Shown here: positions 60,637 through 64,000 of the stretch, in pieces
Numbering within the stretch: the stretch's first letter is position 1
How the letters are laid out: the number at the start of each line of letters is the position of its first letter
Assembly (NCBI GenBank): GCA_028820655.1
Contig: JAPPIK010000051.1
Coordinates: 60,106-124,105, forward strand
DNA: 64,000 nucleotides
Origin: Candidatus Poribacteria bacterium
GTDB lineage: Bacteria > Poribacteria > WGA-4E > JAJDTR01
Direction: 5' to 3'
Position numbers and translations under genes: made by a program
The notes under the pieces: generated by a model
The model's input: the letters and a program-made list of their open reading frames with translations, nothing else
Databases searched by the model: none
Told to the model about the DNA's origin: nothing

Positions 60637-62216
60637 AAGATTTTAAACGCATACAGCTTGGCGTTGCGAATCACGAACCTCAAGCGAAAGGGACGCCGGA
60701 TATCCGACAGATCCCTGCCCTCCCACCGAACCTGATGCGAGAGACTGTCATCGGCAATAGCATCGCACGCTTCACTCGAAAACCCGAGTTGCACCTTTTC
60801 TTCCGCGTCGAGCACCTCTACGGCAATTTCCCCGCCGGTGGCATCGGCGTTGATTTCCAAGCAGTTTCCTCTCGCCTCCAGCGGTACGGTTTCCACGACG
60901 CCGCGCTCGGCTTGCAGAGCCACCAGGCGATCGCGGCGCCAACTCACCCTCCCAATTGAAAATAAACTGTCCTTGTTCGGACCGCCGTGCCCGAAGTTTC
61001 GTCCGTTGTAATACGCAACCAGTTCGTCGTCATGTAGGAATGTGCCGACCGCCGTCATGATTATCATCCCGCCATCGAAAGCGCCCTCGGGACCCAAAGG
61101 GATAACCGGACTGCGGTCTTCCAGCCGGTGCCACTTCCTGCCGTCGTGGCTGTAGACCAACTGTGCGTCGATGGGACCATCGTCATTCGTGGGTCCCGGC
61201 CCCGTGTAGTCGAAGGCGTGCAGAAATCCGAAGATTGTCCCATTGTCGCCGTAGACAAACGGCGTCATTCCGTAGAACTGCGTGTTGGGCGGATCCCTCT
61301 CGTCGGGGTAGATGACCATCGTTTCATCCCAACGCTCCAGATCTCGTCCTTTGCTGATGAGCGCCGTGACAACCCGTTTCCTGCCGCGCTTCCCCACGTA
61401 ATTGATGTACTCGTAGCGGGGATCGTTTGACCGATTGAGACTTCCTGACACGTAACATTCGAGGCTCGGCACATAGCACGCGTTGAAACTTCCTTCGTTG
61501 CGCCGATCCACAACGGGTTGCGGCTCCGACCAATGGATGCCGTCAGGGGAATAACATGTGCGAACGTCGTGAAACCGTCTGAAAAAACCGATTGCCTTAT
61601 AACGCCTCTGCGGATCGGGCTCCTCCTCGTCAAGGAACACGCTGGCGCCGTGAGTGTCGAGCATGATGTTGTTTTCTGCGCCGCCGTCAATTATCCCACC
61701 GTTTTCTACGCGATTGAAGTGGCACAACCCCAGATCGGGCTTCTCCCAGTGGATGCCATCCGCACTCGTGGCGTACAGTGTCAGATCGCAGTGGATATTT
61801 GCGCCCGGGATTTCCAATTCAGGGATAACGAAGTCGTGTCCGCCGCTCATGCGACTCATGTACCACATGCGATATTGGTCTTGGTGCGGGTCGAACATCA
61901 CGGTGCCATAGATGAAGATGTGTTTGGCGAAATAATCTTCCCCATGATGATAAGCGAATTCCCACGGGTGCTCGGGCATCACGACCGGCTTATCCATCTT
62001 GGAACCTTGTTGGACGCGCCGGGAAACCCCATCTTTGCGATGGATGAGGAGGTCGTCGACGAACAGTTGCGTTTTGTTGCCAATCTGGTGAGGGTCGCCG
62101 CCGAGGGCGGTTTCACCCCCTCCGACGCCCACCACGGCGCAGCTAACGGGCAAGAACCATCGTGACAACAGCCTATTGACAAGTGAACCAGAATTTGAGA
62201 AACCGTTTGATATCAT
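60633..62216 (-). CDS. Propeller glycosidase-like protein (paralog 7)
   Basis: 527 residues from ATG 62216, chosen because it aligns with the start of paralog 8 (both continue SLVNRLLSR). The frame is open to 62366 without support. A hydrophobic N-terminus (FLPVSCAVVGVGGGETALG) looks like a signal peptide or anchor. Motifs: IGNKTQLFVDDLLIH, YRMWYMSRMSGGHDF, LTLYATSADGIHWEKPDLGLCHF, NNIMLDTHGASVFLDEEEPDPQ, SPDGIHWSEPQPVVDRRNEG, NTQFYGMTPFVYGDNG, GPIDAQLVYSHDGRKWHRLE and the C-terminal domain ending LRFVIRNAKLYAFKIL. Tandem duplicate of paralog 8; its stop codon is provided by a REP. Confidence 0.82.
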   Translation of the reverse strand: MISNGFSNSGSLVNRLLSRWFLPVSCAVVGVGGGETALGGDPHQIGNKTQLFVDDLLIHRKDGVSRRVQQGSKMDKPVVMPEHPWEFAYHHGEDYFAKHIFIYGTVMFDPHQDQYRMWYMSRMSGGHDFVIPELEIPGANIHCDLTLYATSADGIHWEKPDLGLCHFNRVENGGIIDGGAENNIMLDTHGASVFLDEEEPDPQRRYKAIGFFRRFHDVRTCYSPDGIHWSEPQPVVDRRNEGSFNACYVPSLECYVSGSLNRSNDPRYEYINYVGKRGRKRVVTALISKGRDLERWDETMVIYPDERDPPNTQFYGMTPFVYGDNGTIFGFLHAFDYTGPGPTNDDGPIDAQLVYSHDGRKWHRLEDRSPVIPLGPEGAFDGGMIIMTAVGTFLHDDELVAYYNGRNFGHGGPNKDSLFSIGRVSWRRDRLVALQAERGVVETVPLEARGNCLEINADATGGEIAVEVLDAEEKVQLGFSSEACDAIADDSLSHQVRWEGRDLSDIRRPFRLRFVIRNAKLYAFKIL

Positions 62217-62374
62217 TTTCTGTGCGTAATTGGTAAGTATATCTATGTTCCTTCTTTCAACGAAAGTTGCAGTTCTTGTAGGGGACGGCCCCCGTGCCAT
62301 CCCGTGATGGCTGGTTTGATGCGCACCCACCTGCTCGGTCCGGATTGACAAATCCGGACCGCACACTTGCTGCG

Positions 62375-63970
62375 TTATTGGATTCTAAACGCATACAACT
62401 TGGCGCGGCTCATCAGGAACCTCAAACGGAACGGACGCCGGACTTCCGACAGATCCTTGCCCTCCCACCGAACCTGATGCGAAAGGCTGTCATCGTCGAT
62501 AGGGTCGCACGCATCACGTGGAAATCCCGGTTGCACATTCCCCTCCGCATCGAGCACCTCTACCGCGATCTTTCCACCCGTTGCGTCCGCGTTGATTTCC
62601 AGGCGGTTTCCCGTCGTCTCCAGCGGTACGGTCTCCACGATGCCGCGTTCGGTGCCGGCATGCAAAGCCACCAGCCGGTCGCGCCGCCAACTCGCCCTGG
62701 CAATCGTGAAGTGACGATCCTTAACCGGCGCGCCGTGCCCGGTGTTCCCTGCCGTATAGTATGCGACCAGCTCGTCGCCGTGAGTGGATGTACCGAGCGC
62801 CGTCATGATTATCATCCCGCCGTCGATAGAGCCCTCGGGTCCCAAAGGGATAACCGGGCTTCTGTCTTCCGTGCGGCGCCACTCCCTGCCGTCGCGGCTG
62901 TACACCAATTGCACGTCGATCGGCCCATCGTCGTTGGCTGGTCCGGGACCTGTGTAATCGAACACGTGAAGAAATCCGAAGATGAACCCGTTGTCGCCGT
63001 AGGTGAACGGCGCCATGCCATAGAATTGCGTGCTGGGCAGATCATGCTCGTCGGGATAGATGACCATTGTCTCCTCCCAACGCTCCAAATCCCGCCCCTC
63101 GCTGATGAGCGCCGTGACAACCCGTTTCCTGCCGCGTTGCCCTTCGTGATTGACGAACTCGTGGCGCGGATCGTTTGACCGTATGACACTCCCTGCCACG
63201 TAACGGCGAAGTCCCGGAACGTAACAGGCGTTGAAAGATCCCTCGTTACGTCTTTCGGCGGCAGGCTGCGGTTCCGACCAATGCACCCCGTCGGGAGAGT
63301 GGCATATCCGTATCTCCTCAAACCGTCTGATAAAACCGATCGCCTTGTAACGCTTATGGGGATCTGGCTCCTCCAGGTCGAGAAACACGCTGGCGCCGTG
63401 AAAATCGAGCATGATGTTATTCTGCGTGTCGCCAACGATGATCTCTCCGCTGCCGGATAGGCGGTTGAAGTGGCATAACCCGAGATTGGGCTTCTCCCAG
63501 TGGATGCCGTCCGTGCTCGTAGCGTACAGTGTCAAGTCTCGGTGAATGTTGCCGCCGCCCGGGATTTCCTGTTCCGGGATAGCGAAATCGTGCCTGTAGC
63601 TCATGCGACTCATGTACCACATGCGGTACTTGCCTTGGAGAGAATCGTAAAACACGGTGCCGTAGACGTAGATGCGTTTCCCGACCCCATCGTCCTCCGG
63701 ATGGTACGAAAACTCCCACGGGTGCTCGGGCGTCAACACCGGCTTCTCCATCTTTACCGCCTGCTGGACACGGCGCGCGATCCCCTCCTTATGATGAATC
63801 AGGAGGTCGTCGACAAACAACTGCGTTTTCGTGCCGATCCTGTGGGGTTCGCCGCCAAAGACAACGCTGGCGCACGCCATCCCGATCACGACGCAACCAA
63901 CAAGCAAAAACCCTCGTGACAACAACCTATTGACGAGAGAAAATAAATCCGACAAACAACTTAAAATCAT
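62375..63970 (-). CDS. Propeller glycosidase-like protein (paralog 8)
   Basis: 531 residues from ATG 63970, only 30 bases from the window end, so its promoter lies outside. The N-terminus (FLLVGCVVIGMACASVVFGG) is an export signal, possibly a lipoprotein one. The body matches paralog 7 motif for motif: IGTKTQLFVDDLLIHHKEGIA, YRMWYMSRMSYRHDF, EKPNLGLCHFNRLSG, NNIMLDFHGASVFLDLEEPDPH, SPDGVHWSEPQPAAERRNEG, GPIDVQLVYSRDGREW, ending LRFLMSRAKLYAFRIQ. The 158-base gap to paralog 7 and conserved order point to a recent tandem duplication. Glycosidase activity is inferred from the fold. Confidence 0.82.
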   Translation of the reverse strand: MILSCLSDLFSLVNRLLSRGFLLVGCVVIGMACASVVFGGEPHRIGTKTQLFVDDLLIHHKEGIARRVQQAVKMEKPVLTPEHPWEFSYHPEDDGVGKRIYVYGTVFYDSLQGKYRMWYMSRMSYRHDFAIPEQEIPGGGNIHRDLTLYATSTDGIHWEKPNLGLCHFNRLSGSGEIIVGDTQNNIMLDFHGASVFLDLEEPDPHKRYKAIGFIRRFEEIRICHSPDGVHWSEPQPAAERRNEGSFNACYVPGLRRYVAGSVIRSNDPRHEFVNHEGQRGRKRVVTALISEGRDLERWEETMVIYPDEHDLPSTQFYGMAPFTYGDNGFIFGFLHVFDYTGPGPANDDGPIDVQLVYSRDGREWRRTEDRSPVIPLGPEGSIDGGMIIMTALGTSTHGDELVAYYTAGNTGHGAPVKDRHFTIARASWRRDRLVALHAGTERGIVETVPLETTGNRLEINADATGGKIAVEVLDAEGNVQPGFPRDACDPIDDDSLSHQVRWEGKDLSEVRRPFRLRFLMSRAKLYAFRIQ

Positions 63971-64000
63971 CTTCTGTAAAATATACCAGCAAGCGAGTGG

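Noticed and set aside
1-64000. tRNA or rRNA genes, phage or integrative-element modules
   Set aside because: I saw no cloverleaf-like sequences, rRNA motifs, integrase, capsid or conjugation genes; a covariance-model scan would settle tRNAs and small RNAs.

Overview
The window looks like bacterial chromosome from a member of, or close to, Candidatus Poribacteria (sponge-associated, metagenome-type DNA). This placement is inferred from gene content and repeat style, not from a marker gene. It rests on sulfatases, phytanoyl-CoA dioxygenase-like proteins, mandelate-racemase-type enzymes, GH172-like (DUF2961) proteins, TPR/WD40 proteins, LRR and dockerin remnants, long non-coding gaps, and a very high load of short palindromic repeats. 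I saw no rRNA, tRNA, prophage, plasmid gene or CRISPR array.

Layout. 1-3 kb: a 41-bp tandem repeat and an HsdR-type restriction subunit. 3.5-6.9 kb: a secreted LamG-like protein, a five-bladed-propeller glycosidase-like protein and a STAS protein. 7-10.6 kb: repeats and three small exported proteins. 10.8-16.6 kb: a sulfatase and two propeller proteins. 17-23 kb: an ECF sigma factor fused to a membrane anchor and a large propeller, then small secreted proteins. 23.3-30.5 kb: a Gfo/Idh/MocA dehydrogenase, an MFS carrier, a histidine phosphatase, a propeller protein, a YhcH/YiaL-type sugar protein and alanine racemase. 30.5-36.4 kb: a decayed toxin with an intact antitoxin, a sulfatase, a propeller protein, and a TPR gene coupled to an FRG gene that carries an in-frame amber codon. 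36.5-46.8 kb: two enolase-superfamily enzymes, two SDRs, two near-duplicate PhyH genes, a REP-associated transposase (RAYT), a GxxExxY protein and a GH172-like protein. 47.9-56.8 kb: a WD40 protein, a second GH172-like gene, two tandem TPR-thioredoxin proteins and a third PhyH. 57-64 kb: a decayed RAYT in a dense repeat field, then a GerMN lipoprotein and three more propeller proteins.

Taken together, two sulfatases, eight propeller glycosidase-like paralogs, two GH172-like proteins, sugar dehydrogenases, acid-sugar dehydratase-like enzymes, a YhcH-type protein and an MFS carrier suggest breakdown of sulfated or acidic polysaccharides and catabolism of the released sugars. No substrate can be read from the sequence.

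The most striking non-coding signal is a set of unrelated hairpin families (classical REPs, a GGTGCGCA hairpin, a GGTGCGGTT hairpin, a 103-bp MITE, a perfect 28-bp palindrome and others) that share the tetranucleotide GTAG at the foot of the hairpin. In E. coli this is the mark recognised by RAYT transposases. One intact and one dead RAYT lie in the same window. Other unusual items are a shared C-terminal TTWG motif on three secreted proteins, the sigma-propeller fusion, and the amber-interrupted FRG gene.
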